A stretch of 64,000 nucleotides of DNA, from positions 434,001-498,000 of the forward strand of contig VXBP01001155.1 of NCBI GenBank assembly GCA_013400115.1. Direction: 5' to 3'. Positions 44,963 to 57,701 of the stretch are shown here, piece by piece (the stretch's first letter is position 1; the number at the start of each line of letters is the position of its first letter). Below the pieces are notes generated by a model. That model made no database searches, was not told the DNA's origin, and saw only the letters and a list, made by a program, of their open reading frames with translations. This stretch comes from Rhinopomastus cyanomelas. Lineage: Eukaryota; Chordata; Aves; Bucerotiformes; Rhinopomastidae. Made by a program: the position numbers and the translations under genes.

Positions 44963-47124
44963 TTTCATTTTTGTCTAGAGTGCAACATCCTGAAACTGGT
45001 CTTGCACACTCAGCTCAGAGCTTTCTGCAAGGCTCTTTTATTAAATTGTGAAATTCCATCCCAGGATACAGTTTGAAGGTTTTTCTAACTGCATTAGAGA
45101 ATGGACTCAATATCAGAGATGGACAGTGAAAAATATATAAAAAATCTGAAGGAATTTGTTGCAATTCTAGATTTCTCAGGAGAAAGTATGATGCTTCAAC
45201 CTGGAGAAGTATAACCAATGTTTAAACTGAAAAGCTCCTCTAGAAGGTCTCTGTTCCAAGTCTACTTGAAAAAAAAAATGTGCTGCACGTCAAAGTTTTG
45301 TTTCAAAGAAGTTCTGAGATACGTTATTCTTAAGGTTCACAGGTGTTACTGGATAAACCTGGGGTATATTAAAAGAGCCCTAACTCAATAAAAATCACAG
45401 TTTGAGGCAAACTTTGTAAAAATGCATTTTTAAAATGCATGGATTAAGCAAAAGATCTGGCAAAAAACATTATTTAACATGAATCTAACAACCATTTGAC
45501 AATCTAGAGAATTCCATATGCTGTATCTCAATTTCTGTGTACAAATAATGCTTTCCTTTCTCAACGGATCAGATATCATCCATTGAAACTAATGGGATTT
45601 ACATCAGATTCTATAAAAAAACCCTAAACAACTGAAAACAGAAGAAAAGAAGAATTGTTTCACATGCAAAATATCTGTCTTAACTATAAAACGTAACGTG
45701 AGTTGTTCAATCTTGTATTTTTTTCCCCTTCCAGTTGTCTTCATCCTGTTCCACATGTGGATAGATATGCAACCTTCACTTGGGTACCTACAATTATCAT
45801 TTTGTGGTATCTGTTCACACGTTCAAACATGCAGCCTCTGGACTGCAATTTAGTCATGTGAACTTTGACTCAGCAAAGTCCAAAACCCCTTATGCCTTTG
45901 TTTCTTGGCTTGAATTTAGCTTTAAGTACTCTTTTAATTCAGGACCTCTTCTGGTGTATTTGTCCTATTGGATTTGCTGGCATATTTAAATAGCTGTGGG
46001 AGAAGCACAGTTTGACAGATGCTTGTTGGTAGGGCAGCTCGGTCTACATACACCAACAATTTTGCAGCTTTAAAATGTATTGTTGTACCATAGCAATCTT
46101 GACTGATCATTTTGAATGAGAATGTCTAAATGCTACCACTGGTAAGTAAAATTTTAACAATAAGGACTCATTAGGATAAAGCCTGATCAGGTCACACAAG
46201 GATGAATGTCCTCTTCTGCTAGAATAAGCAGTAATAAGCATCAATCAGGAAAAAAAAGAGAAGGAAAAAGAAAAACGATCAAATTAGTTACAAGTCATCA
46301 AGTCATTGAAACATAAAATGCAAATTACAACTATCTTATTGCAAAGACCTTGACTACAGATGTAAGATAAAGTGAGACACTGGGGAGGAATAAGTCATAA
46401 TGTAAAGTGAAAGCACACCCATTGAATACTTCAAAGGTTTTAAAACTAATATTTTCTGTCAAAATCTCTGGCCAAAATGATTAGAAGGAACTAGAATTTT
46501 CACTAATGAAAACCAGACTTCACAATGCATTAAATAACCCAGTGAGTAAATTCCCCAAGTTCACTCATCTTTGCAGGAAAACACAGTTGTATTTCAGGAG
46601 CTCTTCTTCAGCAGCTGGTCTGAGCTGATGGTCAGCTGTGTAGAAAAGAAAGCAGTGACAAAGGTGCCTAATTTCCATCAGTCAGCTAAAATGAAATAAA
46701 ACTGAAGTCAATCGGATGTTAATTTTGATGAAAAGAAAAAAACCCAAGTCACCCAAAAACCCCAACAAAAATCACAATGCCTTTTATACCTACTTTCAAA
46801 GATTAAAGACAACTTCTATTACTTTTCTAGAAACTGCTTGTTGCCTAGAGAATAGTCATCATTATCTCATTACATCACTTGCAGATGACAATATCCCTAG
46901 GCATAACATACTTGATTTTCCTAAAGAGCTAGTGACCAGTAGCCATGAGAAATTAAATTAGTTAAAACTGCCTGCTGTCCATAAAATGCATTAACTTATT
47001 TCTAAGATACAAATAAATTTATTTCAATTAACCAGCAAAGGGATATTTAAATAATTAAGTTATTTAAACACTTTGCAAAAGTGACCATGGGTTCCCAAAA
47101 TGCCCATGAAAATGTTCTTTTAAA
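44963..47124. other. Unannotated sequence
   Basis: About 2.2 kb without recognised gene or repeat; poly-A runs at 45269-45278. Confidence 0.4.
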
Positions 47125-47298
47125 ATCATAGAATCATAGAATCATTAGGGATTGGAAGGGACCTTGAAAGATCATCTAGTCCAATCCCCCTGCCACAGCA
47201 GGATCACCTAGACCAAGTCGCACACATCCAGGCGGATTTTAAACATCTCCAGTGAAGGTTCCTTCTCATATTGATGTGGAATCTCCTGCATTCCAGAT
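47125..47298 (-). mobile_element. CR1 LINE, antisense, with an internal deletion
   Basis: Three ATCATAGA/ATCATTAG units, then GGGATTGGAAGGGACCTTGA, and the 3' UTR through TCACCTAGACCAAGTCGCAC. At about 47258 the ORF2 sequence jumps from CATCTCCAGTGAAGG straight to TTCCTTCTCATATTGATGTG, losing roughly 80 bases of the family sequence. Confidence 0.92.
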
Positions 47299-48494
47299 AG
47301 CTAACAAATGTCTACCTGGGTGAAAAGCCAGCATCTGGAACAAGTGGTAATCATTTGTGCATATTTTGAAACATGAAACATTTTCACAGAGTATCACATA
47401 GTGAAGAAATTTAGAAATTCCAAACTGCTGTGAGAAACAAAGTACAGCCGTCCTTTCTCAAAATGTAATTCTTACTAGAATGTTTCCATGTGGACATAAA
47501 CTCCTTTACATTTTGTGAATCTGCATGACTGTAATACTGAAAATAAAAGTTCTTAATGGCAATTTTCAGAAACCAATTGGCTAAGTATTTGGGCCCGAAG
47601 TAAATGGCCGGGTTCCTTCTGAGCAACACAAGTTCAGAATTTTGTCAAATTCTGTCAGTCTGATATTTTCTACAGCTATTAATTCCCACTGCTCAAAGAC
47701 CACCTCCCATTCCAAATTATTGCTTTGTAGTCAATCCGTTGTTATTTCTTTTATTTTTTAAAAAAACTTGATACCATGAGTACTACACTTACATTTTTAC
47801 AGACTGATTATCTAGTTCTTCTTAGTGCTTACAGACCAATATTTTGATGAAACTGTCAATAGAAGGAAAGCAGCAGTTTGGGGGTTTGTGTTTTCTTTTT
47901 CAAAAGGTAGATTGGCAAAGACACAGGCAAACATCTCCAGAAGCCCCTGAAATGACAGCCTACTTACGTGTTCTAGCAATTTACATGGTCGAAGTCTTAA
48001 AGTAGGGTTTGTGTTCCTTAATTTCTCTGAGACAGCTCACTGAAATTAGGTGCAAGATTAATGATTTAGCTTTTACATAATGAGATACAGATTTCCTTGT
48101 GATTTGAAAGTAAGATATCCTGTATTTAGCAAGTACTGATCAGTAATGCAGACTGTGTCTTTCTTACACTGTAGATGAAAGATCAAATTGAGACCCCTTA
48201 TATACAATCTCTTCCACTGCTGTAGTAGGACAGGTTCCATTTAAAAATGAATAGGCTCTTAGATCCTGATCAGATATATTTAAGACTGAAGATTCTAAAT
48301 ATAACCAAATCTGTAAGCATTTCAACAGGTTTCTGAATACTTATTCAAGATTTAAATTAACATAAATAAAAAAAGAATTCTGAACCTATTTTGTTTAGCC
48401 TCATACTTTATTTTACCATTCAAACATTACAGCATCCTGGGGTGGATCAGAAGTGGGGCTGGTTATCAGATCAAGATTGGTTCTTTCCCCCCTC
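47299..48494. other. Unannotated sequence
   Basis: AT-rich; no gene or repeat recognised. Confidence 0.4.
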
Positions 48495-48942
48495 TATTCT
48501 CCAGACACACCTGGAGTATTGTGTCCAGTTCTGGGCCACTCATTTCAAGAAGGACGCATTGCTCCTGGAGGGTGTCCAGCGTAGTGCAACGAAGACGGTG
48601 AGGGAAGTGGAGCACCTCCCTTATGAGGAAAGGCTGATGGAATTGGGTCTCTTTAGACTGGAGAGGAGGAGACTGAAGGGTGACCTCATTAATGTCTGTA
48701 AATATATGAGGGATGTGTGTCAGGAGGATGAAGCCATGCTCTTCTCAGTGTCATCTGGTGATAGGACAAGGGCCAATGGATGTGAGCTGGAAGACAGGAG
48801 GTTCCACATCAATATGAGAAGGAACTTCTTCACAGTGAGGATGACAGAGCATTGGAACAGGCAACCCTGGGAAGTTGTGGAGTCTACTTCACTGGAGATG
48901 TTTAAGACCCGTCTGCATATGTTCCTGTGTGACTTGATCTAG
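48391..48942 (+). pseudogene. ORF2 remnant (CR1 RT C-terminal fragment), 183-codon open frame
   Basis: The frame is open over 183 codons. The first ~36 codons are host sequence upstream of the CR1 breakpoint, and the rest is the CR1 ORF2 C-terminus. The family ORF2 is about 900-1000 residues, so only the last sixth is present, without endonuclease or catalytic motifs. No selection is implied. Confidence 0.75.
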
Positions 48943-49028
48943 GTGATCCTGCTGTGTCAGGGGGATTGGACTAGATGATCTTTCGATGCCCTTCCAATCC
49001 CTAATGATTCTATGATTCTATGATTCTA
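48495..49028 (+). mobile_element. CR1 LINE, 5'-truncated, nearly open ORF2 C-terminus plus 3' UTR
   Basis: The plus strand carries an open frame of about 148 CR1-like residues: THLEYCVQFWATHFKKD, LLEGVQRSATKTVREVEHLP, EERLMELGLFRLERRRLKGD, QEDEAMLFSVSSGDRTRANG, HINMRRNFFTVRMTEHWNR, TRLHMFLCDLI and stop near 48942. Upstream residues come from unrelated host sequence. The 3' UTR ends in four ATTCTATG units near 49028. This is the longest uninterrupted coding remnant in the window and indicates a relatively recent insertion. The palm domain is absent, so it cannot make reverse transcriptase. Confidence 0.93.
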
Positions 49029-50365
49029 AGCTTGACATAACAGATCTACATCCTCTTCTTTTGGGGAAAAGATTGAACATCTGAACATTCTTACTTCTTG
49101 ATGCCATACAACAGATTTGAGGTGAGGCAAGTTAACAGAATTCAAGTGAAATCAGAGGGCCTTGAGCAGTATTTGGTTTCTGCTCTCCACCTCTAAAGTT
49201 CTTGGGGTCTTTTTCCCCTTTCTGATAATGAGCTGACATTGATGTTCTATGTCTTGCCAGGTCACAAGCGGTCCTACAAACAATCTGTGTGTAAGCACAT
49301 CCAACTGTGTATCAGTGCGGAACACTCAGGGCCATTTAAAACAGTGAAAGAAAGATGGGAAAGGGGAGGAAAATGGTAAAATACTGGCTGATCTTGCCTA
49401 ATGTTTGATAGCTCTGCTTTTATAGATACAGTGGGAACTGTCAGAGTGGCCTGAGCAAAACGCAGCTGTTGGCTCTACACTGCTTGAGAAGCCTCCGGCT
49501 GCCCTTCATGTGAGCCACGTGGCTGTGGATTTTTGCTGGTATCTTTGCTGGAACTCATTGACTGCAGCTTCAGGTGTGGGCCAGTCTTGCAAACCTTCTC
49601 AAGGGGCACATAAGATCAACTCTGAGAAATGTTCCTAAACATCTGAAAAATTTTGCTTGCCATAAGCATTAGGTGCTTAAAAAGAGAACAGCAAACCTAA
49701 AATAAAACAAGCTGTTAGGAAAGAATTGTTTAGGAAAGCTTGGCTATAACTGTGCAGGTGCAGAGGCTGGGCAGATGCCAGGTCATGCTGATGCCATAGG
49801 TTTTGTGTTAACATTTCTGAAGACTGAGAAGTTTCTGAGGTAAAGAAACGAAATAACAGTGATTTTAATACCAGTCAGAGGCCAGAGAGTTTCAAAGGTG
49901 AGAGTAAAATTCTTTGTGTAGAGTGAAACCCCATCGCAGCAGAAAGAAAACTTAGAGGTTGTTGCCCTCCCCGTCTCGTTTGTGTGCTGTCAGATGGATT
50001 AGAAATATGAGTTCTGAACAGAAGAAAGCCATTACTATATCCTGCTAGTATAATAAGAGGATTTTCTAAAATCTTTTAGGAAATAAGAGCCCTAATCCAA
50101 TTTACCTTAAAAACAGGGGAGAAACTATTTCTAACTGTAGTGGAGTAAGTCCAAGGCCCTGGAGAATTAAGACTGAAAACTGAAGTCCATATAACACGAA
50201 CACTTCATCTGTGCTCCATCTCTCATCAATATCGTTATCCAGAAGCTTTTATTTTATTAATTAAGTACAGTCAAGATAGGTCTGGATGTGGCCTGCAGGA
50301 GAAAGCATATCTGTAAGAAACAAGATTATGAAGCCATATTTATCTGGAAATGTACACAGAGCAAG
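49029..50365. other. Unannotated sequence
   Basis: No recognised gene or repeat. Confidence 0.4.
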
Positions 50366-52201
50366 AGTCCAGGAGGTTCCTTCTGGTGACAACTACCTGA
50401 TGCAAATCGTGGAGGAGTCCACTAGGAGGGGAACGCTGCTGGATCTTGTAGTCTCCAACAAGGAGGGTCTAGTTGAAGCAGTGAAGGTTGGGGAGGCTTG
50501 GTTGTAGTAACCACGAGATGGTGGAGTTCATGATCTCATGTGGCAGGAACAGAATACCTAGCACAATCACAACCCTGGACTTCCAGAGGGCCAACTTTGG
50601 CCTTTTCAAGCAATTGCTAGAGGAAATCCCACACGACAGGGTACTGGTAGGTAAAGGGGCCCAAGAGAACTGGTTAACATTTAAAGACCACTTTTGTGAA
50701 GCCCAAGATCAGAGCATTCCAACAGGTAGGAAGTCAAGGAAGGGAGTCAGAAGACCTGTGTGGTTAAACAGGCAGCTGCTGGGCAAACTCGAGAGAAAAA
50801 AGAAAGTCTATAGGTCATGGAAGGAGGGGCTGGCCATTATAAGGATTTAGTCAGGGGATGTATGAATGCTAGTTGGAAAGCCAAGACCTCCTTGGAATTA
50901 AACCTTGCAAGAAAGGTCAAAGGCAACAGAAAGGGCTTCTTCAAATATATTGCAGATAAAACTAAAACTAGAGGCAATGTAGACCTCCTGCTGAATGAGG
51001 TGGATGTCCTGAAGACAGAGGATACAGAGAAAGCAGAGACAGTGAACACCTTCTTTGCCTCTGTCTACACTTCTGGGGGTTGTCCATTGCAAATGCCAAT
51101 GTGAGGATAAAACAGAAGCTAGAAGGTTAAGAAGGACCCAAGTAACTATAGATTGGTCAGCCTCACCTGCATCCTAGGAAAGGTGATAGAACAATTTATC
51201 CTTGTTGCTGTCTCCAGGCATGCTTGACCAACCTGATAGCCTTTTATGAGGGCATAACAAGGTGGATAGATGATGGCAAAGCAGTGGATGTGGTCTATGT
51301 TGACTTCAGCAAAGCACTTGGCACAGTCTCCCACAGCATCTTCGCAGTCAAAGTGAGGCAGTGTTATCTGGATGACCAGGTAGTGAGGTAGATGGTGAAC
51401 TGGCTACAGGATAGAAGCCAGAAAGTAGTGGTCAATGGGACAGGATGTAGTTGGAGGCCTGTACCTCCTAGTACACCCAAGGGGTGGTACTAGGACCAGT
51501 TCTGTTCAATTTATTCATTAATTACTTGAATGAGGTATTAGAGTGCACTCAGCAAGTTTGCTGATGAGACAAAGCTGGGAGGAGTGGCTGACACCCTGGC
51601 AGGCTCTGCTGCTATTCAGCGAGACTTGGACAAGCTGGAGAGCTGGGAAAGAAAAATCTAATGAGGTATAACAAGGGTAAGTGTAGAGTCTTGCATCTGG
51701 GCAAGAATAATCCTAGATACCTGTATTGGTTTGAAAACATGGAACTGCTGGAGACAGAATCCAGCACAGAGCCACAAAGATGATGAAGGGAAAGTAACCT
51801 TTCCTTGATGAAGAAAGGCTAAGGAGCTCTTTATCTTGGAGAAGAGGAGCCTGAGGGGTGACTTCATTAATGTCTATAAGTATGTGAAGGGCGGGTGTCA
51901 GGAGAATGGATCCAGGCTCTTCTCAAGGTCATTTAGTGATAGGACAAGAGGCAATGGGTGTAAGCTGGAACATAGGAGGTTCCATATAAATATTAGAAGG
52001 AACTTCTTCACAGTGGGGTGACAGAGCACTGGAACAGGCTGCCCAGGGGGGTTGTGGAATCTCCTTCTCTGGAGATATTTGAAACCCACCTAAATATGTT
52101 CCTGGGCGACTTGATCTAGGTGATCCTGCTGTGTCAAGGGAATTGGACTAGATGATCTTTCGAGGTCCCCTTCCAATCTCTGATGTTCTGTGATTCTGTG
52201 A
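50366..52201 (+). mobile_element. Longest CR1 LINE in the window (1.84 kb), dead copy
   Basis: In order: the end of the endonuclease-to-RT linker (PSGDNYL.QIVEESTRRGTL, DLVVSNKEGLV, SNHEMVEF), then VRRPVWLNRQLLGKLERKKK, ELNLARKVKGNRKGFFKYI and EDTEKAETVNTFFASVYT. A deletion at about 51113 removes the RT start. YRLVSLTCILGKVIEQFIL, YVDFSKALGTVSHSIF and NYLNEV follow, then the catalytic site reads FADET (51557-51571), not FADDT. After another deletion near 51750 come the C-terminal blocks to 52100 and a 3' UTR ending TGATGTTCTGTGATTCTGTG. Frames are broken in several places. The endonuclease catalytic domain itself is missing. Confidence 0.92.
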
Positions 52202-53689
52202 ACTATTGCAGATCTTGAAATGGAAAAGGCTTTACAGAAGTTCACAGAAGCTTCATACCAAGAATGAGTGGCATATTTGGAGGCATTTATGTAACTTGAT
52301 TTTATGCCTCCCTAGCTGAGTAGACTAAAGCTTTCAAAATTTTGTTTCTAACAGTCAGTACTCTATGGTTGTTTCTTGCATTCTTTGATGAAAAGTGGGC
52401 ATTTTCTCCCATTCTGAGCAAGTTGACTTTGTTTTATTATTTACTAATAGAAAAGTGACTTGAGATACTTAGTTGTGATAGTCTGTGCTTACTTAGTCAA
52501 TAGTTTTAAATAAAATTGTGTTTCAGAAAGTATGTCATGTACAGCTTCCAAATTTGAGACAAGTTTCATGTGATGATGGAACTGCCAGTTCTCTGCAGTT
52601 CTTGCTTTCATTTGCAGCTGCAAACCAAGGTGCCTGTAACTGTGTAGGAAAAGATTATTACAGGTCTTACCAACAACAGCAAATAGCTGATTCATCGAGC
52701 ATCGCTTTCAGAATGGTGAAAAACTCTATTTTTGAAAATGTTTTCATATTTGCAGTAATGTTTTGCTTCAGCTTCGCTAAGTTTAATATCAGTATTGACT
52801 AATGTAAGCTGTTCTTTTGCCTCCTACCACAACATAATTACTGTTGTCCTGTCATCATTGTGAAGGGCATAGGTTTGTTTTCTGCTTTATTGAATACTTA
52901 CCCCTGACTCTGAAGAAAGGCAGCAGAAAAGGATTTCTCATTCTAGGTAAACTGCTTCATGTGGAGTCAGAGAGAGAAAGCTTGTTGTCTCAGAGAAGAA
53001 AATTTTTGTAGCAAGTGTGAGCAAGAACCTTTCTGCACACCAGTCCTGGTAGGAATGGTAAAAGTCAAGTCTTATCACTTGTAGAAGCAGATGTATCTGC
53101 AAAAATATGCCATTAACTTCAGAAAGTGCAGTTACTTAGAAGAGACTTAGGTGGAAAACAAAATCACAGAGCAAAATCACAAGTAATTCTGTTCTAGCTC
53201 AAACCACAACATAAACCTATACAAAAAATTGTGGGTTTTAATACTGTTTCTTGTAGAAGGCTGAGAAAAACAAGAGAAGGCTTCCTTCTTCAGGCAAAGT
53301 GCTTTCATCCAGGCATATGATGGTTGTACACATTTGGGAGACAAAGAAATCAGATTTTAACTTCCATCATTAAGATAATAAACAAATGGACTAGAATGGC
53401 CTAGGGATGTTTTATTTCTGCTAATAATTTCCTCAGTTTTCATTTTCGGAAAATGAAGTGAAGCAAGATCAAAACAGAGGGGTTAAGTTTGCACACAGAG
53501 TGCCATTAATAGACTACTGAATCCACATTGAGGGTGTGATGTATCAGCCAAAATGAAACAACGAGGAACGCTGGACCTCCATTTTCATGGATAACATAAA
53601 ACGTTTTATAAGCTCTACTTAAAATTCCATATCAGTTCGTGCTAAAACAAAGACTGTTGAAATCAGATGGAGTCAGGCACAAAAGCTAA
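52202..53689. other. Unannotated sequence
   Basis: No gene or recognised repeat. The 94-residue ORF at 52518-52802 is unremarkable. Confidence 0.4.
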
Positions 53690-53970
53690 GGCTAAGATCA
53701 GATTGCTGCTGAGATCCTGGAATGGGTTGCCCAGGAAGGTGGTGGAAGACCCGTCCTTGGAGGTGTTTAAGGCCAGGCTGGATGAGGCTCTGGCCAGTCA
53801 GGGTGGAGTGTCCCTGCCCATGGTAAGGGAGTCAGAACTGGATAATTCTGTGGTCCCTTTTAACCCAGACTGACTGTATAACTTGGTCTAGGTGATCCTG
53901 CCGTGGCAGGGGGATTGGACTGGATGATCTTTTGAGGTCTCCTCCAATCCCTAATGATTCTATTATTCTA
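53690..53970 (+). mobile_element. CR1 mosaic with two tandem 3' ends, copy B
   Basis: 53690-53867 is the ORF2 end of one CR1 type (LRSWNGLPRKVVEDPSLEVF, KARLDEALASQGGVSLPMVR) with its 3' UTR GAACTGGATAATTCTGTGG..AACCCAGACTGACTG. At about 53868-53880 it changes to TATAACTTGGTCTAGGTGAT and continues as the 3' UTR of the dominant type (GGGGGATTGGACTGGATGAT) to ATTCTATTATTCTA at 53970. This copy shows the first type's coding end in frame (53667-53873 open). Compare copies A (23576) and C (59277, minus). Confidence 0.85.
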
Positions 53971-56900
53971 AGTTATCTCAGAGCTTCTCATAATAGAGTT
54001 TCTTTCTTCAAAACACTTGTTGATTGAAGGGGGAATAAGGTGACAACTGCCTTGTGGGTGATGGTTTGCCTGTAAGATGTTAAAAAAACTATTTTTGCAG
54101 CCAGTTTTTTACCAAGACCTGACTTCTACAGAGGTCAGTAAAGTGTTCTGACTCAGCTAAAACCCAGTAGTTATTCAGATTTCCATTCCATGTGATTTGA
54201 TTTTTATTATAATCAGAGTTTTGGATGAGTAGATAATAAGGGCTTTTTTTTGATACTGTGCCCTTCTCTTAAATTCTTGTCTGGTTTTTGCGTATTACAA
54301 AGACAGTGCATCAGGCAGACATTCTGGAACATGAAAAGTGAAGAGTAACTGCTCATATATGGACCTCCAACACATGATTTCCTTCCATCAGTTATAAATG
54401 TACCTTTACCTGTAAGTCGTAAGTGTGTTGTGCTGACGGTTTCAACTCTTTAATGAAGTCCTGGTATGTCTGTTTCCGATATATAACATTTGCTCAATTT
54501 CATTTAATCTCACATGGAATGATGTAGATATTTGTATCACAAAGCATCTACCTTACCAATCTTCAAAAAGACACCGAAAAGTCTTAAAAATTAAATTTGA
54601 TTAGATGTTTACTGAGCATTATATAAATCTCTGTCCAACCAAGTTAACTGGCAAAATATGTGTTTGGGAAAGTGGTCTATATCTTAATTTGATTTTCTCC
54701 ACTTTCAAGAGAACAATTATGCATAAACCCTTTCAGGGCTTTGAAGTAATCAGCAAAATGATGGTTTTGTGTGCAAATGATAGTTTGCAATCATACTCTA
54801 CTTAAAACAACTGTTTGAAGGGTGCCTTTAAACAATACTAATTTATCCTAAATAACCCCATAATTCAACAGGCTAGTCTCTGTCTTTCTCTGTCTTTCAG
54901 TAGCTTTCATCAGAAGCTACTGAATCTTCTGCAACAACAGCCTCTGGACCCACCATTTCAATGCAGCATCTCCTCCTCTTGTCTAGCAACTAATGCTCAT
55001 CTGATATCACAAGCCATAATCCTGTGAGACTCCAACAGGGAAATGCTGAAAGAACGCTTAAACAAATGTTCCCTGATTTTAATGCACAGACACAACACCT
55101 CAAAATTTTGCTTCTCCAGAACTTTCAGTGCAGCAAATTTTATGGATACTAAATTGCATTTTTGGAAAGGAAAATTGATGCATTTTAGAGATTTTGAAAT
55201 TCTTTGAGAAATTAAAATAGAGACAGTGCAGTTATTACAACATTTAATGCTGTGCTTGGGAAAACAACGATTTCCATATCCCGTAGCACACATTCAGTGG
55301 CAGAAAAGAAATTGTGGTAAACACAGGCTGCTCTTGTTACTTGGAAAATCACATACCTCTTCCTGATTTCTTACAAGCTGTTAGCTACAGCTGGCCATGA
55401 TAACAAGCCCTTAAAAATCACAATGCCCTTTAACATCTAAATTGCCACTGCAACATTCCTACTAAACGCTCAGCATGACTGGTGATGTTTCAGAAGCATG
55501 CACACAGCTGGTGGCAAATAAAACAAAAAAGTAGCAATTTGTAAAGTTCAAGTCCTCGTCCAAATAGTCAGATAAAGTGTTCTACAAGGAATTAAACCTA
55601 AGAAACAAATGGTTGCAATTAGTTTTTTGGTGATTATTTTTAAATGCTCCCATTTTATTTAGTGCTGCTTTAAATATCTATTTGTTTTTCTATGTTGCTA
55701 GACATCTTTCAAAAGCCATTTATTCTGAGCCCCTGTTCTATGGCAATTCTTTTGTCTAATGCATTAGTGGAAAAACACTGTGTAGAAGTGATATAAAACA
55801 GGTAAGTTCAGCCAGCAAGCAGGGCTGATGAGAGTCACTGTACAGGCCCAAAGTATGTCTGCAACACAGCAGCATCTATCTCCAACTAAATGAATGGGGC
55901 TACAACATTACCATGCTCACAACTTCACCCTTTCTGTTCCCCTTTCCAGCTTCTCTACTGTGACTCCTTCAGCAGACCATTTGAACGTGCAGGTCTTTTG
56001 AGGTAGGAGGGTTATTAAATGGAATAATGTGTAAAAGATCAGATTTTTTCAGTTCAAACTCTAAAACTCAAGTTTATCTTCAGAGTATTTGGATTCTGGC
56101 ATGGTGCACTGCTCAAAGAGCCTGAACTGCCTCTTGCTCTGAAGGAGAATCCCAGTGACCTCTGTTGGACTTAATGAGGATTCAGGCTACCCAGGCCATG
56201 TTCATAACCTTTATACAACTATATAAATCAAATATTTGTGACGAAGCATGTCTACTGAGAAGACACCTCCCTTCTGGGAGAGAATCGGAAACATTCTCTG
56301 ACTGTTCCCTGATGAGATGGGAAAAGAGAATAGAGCTTCCACACATCCCAAGCAAAAGGAAGAAATAGTATAAAAACAAACAAGAGGGAAGAAAAACCTT
56401 CTAGACTTTTTCAAGGCATCTTTTAGCTCTCAGGTTACCTTCCGCATGTGGTTAGGTTTCATAACAAGATTTTCCTTCAACAAATGTTATACAGAAACTG
56501 CAGATTGCAGCAAATGAAAAAGAAGAATGTATTTCCTTGAACACTGTGACAGCCTATGGAGGGGTCAAATGTGAACACAATTGTTCAAATGCAGGTATCA
56601 AAACAAAGCAACAGAACCAAATACTTTGATTTCCAATCACAGCGGTTTTTCAGGTTTCAAATTAAAGTGATCTTCCAAAAGAATTTCTAGTATTGGATCA
56701 TTGTAATGAAGTGTAATGTCCATGAAATTATGTGAAAACTATAGAGCTGTTTCCCCTTTAGAAAATTTCTTACAATATATGTGATTTAATATGTTTTGAT
56801 TTCTAATTAGGATTGTCATATTTTTTGGAAATTATTAATGGAATCAGATTGTGTGTTTTCAGTGTAGTCTGTCATCCCTGAGTTTGAATTTCCCAAAGTC

Positions 56901-57473
56901 AACTTATACAGCAAGTGTCATTGCGCCTAAAGTTACTCTCCAAGTACTCACTGCTGCAAAGGGAAACGCGTTGGTGTAGTCCGTATTTGGACTCGATTTT
57001 AAGGCACGCAGAAGAACAGGGATAATTCGTAAGGCTTCCCAGAGAGTACCTAGTTATTCTCAGCATATCTGTGTAGAGATTTGTCTATGCCTTGAAACAG
57101 AGCAACACAAAACAAAAAGGGCTAATTAAACTTTTAATGGCTGATAAATGTGTCAGAACACAAATATGTATGATCTATGTGTTTAGTTTCTTATAATGAG
57201 TATTCTTTTGAAAACAAAGGAAACATCAGGCTACATGAATGTCAGTGCACAATGGAGATATATGAAGTTTAGATGAGATCCACAGAATCAATGTTTGTTT
57301 CAGGTTGTGCTTTAATTAGTATGGGATATAATCACCTCCATGCATAACACACCCTCATGTTTCTTTGTACTGGAAATACAGCAGGTGTGACTGAGCATTC
57401 CACAGTTCGAGATAAAGCTGATAGTCCTGTCTATTGGACCTGCTGCTCCCTTCAGAAGCAAGAGATCTGTTTT
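53971..57473. other. Unannotated sequence
   Basis: About 3.5 kb without a recognised gene or repeat, apart from the hairpin at 54898-54922. Confidence 0.4.
54898..54922. other. Perfect 9-bp inverted repeat with 7-nt loop, next to a pyrimidine tract
   Basis: CAGTAGCTT (54898-54906) pairs with AAGCTACTG (54914-54922) around TCATCAG. It directly follows a CTCTGTCTTTCTCTGTCTTT tract that ends in AG, like a splice acceptor. Significance unknown. Confidence 0.5.
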
Positions 57474-57513
57474 CATAGAACCATAGAATCATTAAGGATT
57501 GGAAGGGATTTAA
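57474..57513 (-). mobile_element. CR1 3' tail, antisense, ~40 bases
   Basis: TCATAGAACCATAGAATCAT then TAAGGATTGGAAGGGATTTA. Only the last 40 bases of a CR1 remain before unique sequence; an extreme 5' truncation. Confidence 0.85.
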
Positions 57514-57701
57514 ATGCCATGTAGAAAGAATATACTGAACGTGACCTCATGTTCACTGCTGACTGAAATATTTTTATCTCTCAAACTTGTTTCATATCAG
57601 TATTGCTTAAAGAACGTGAAAGTAGCTTGGGGTGGGGTTTTTTTTGTCACAACAGTTGTTCCTGACCCTTTGTCACTGAACATTATAGAGTAGGGTTCAA
57701 T
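57514..57701. other. Unique spacer between opposite CR1 tails
   Basis: About 190 bases of unrecognised sequence. Confidence 0.5.

Noticed and set aside
49240..49330. A host exon behind TCTATGTCTTGCCAG
   Set aside because: The acceptor has a poor pyrimidine tract, no frame resembles a known protein, and no matching donor could be chosen.
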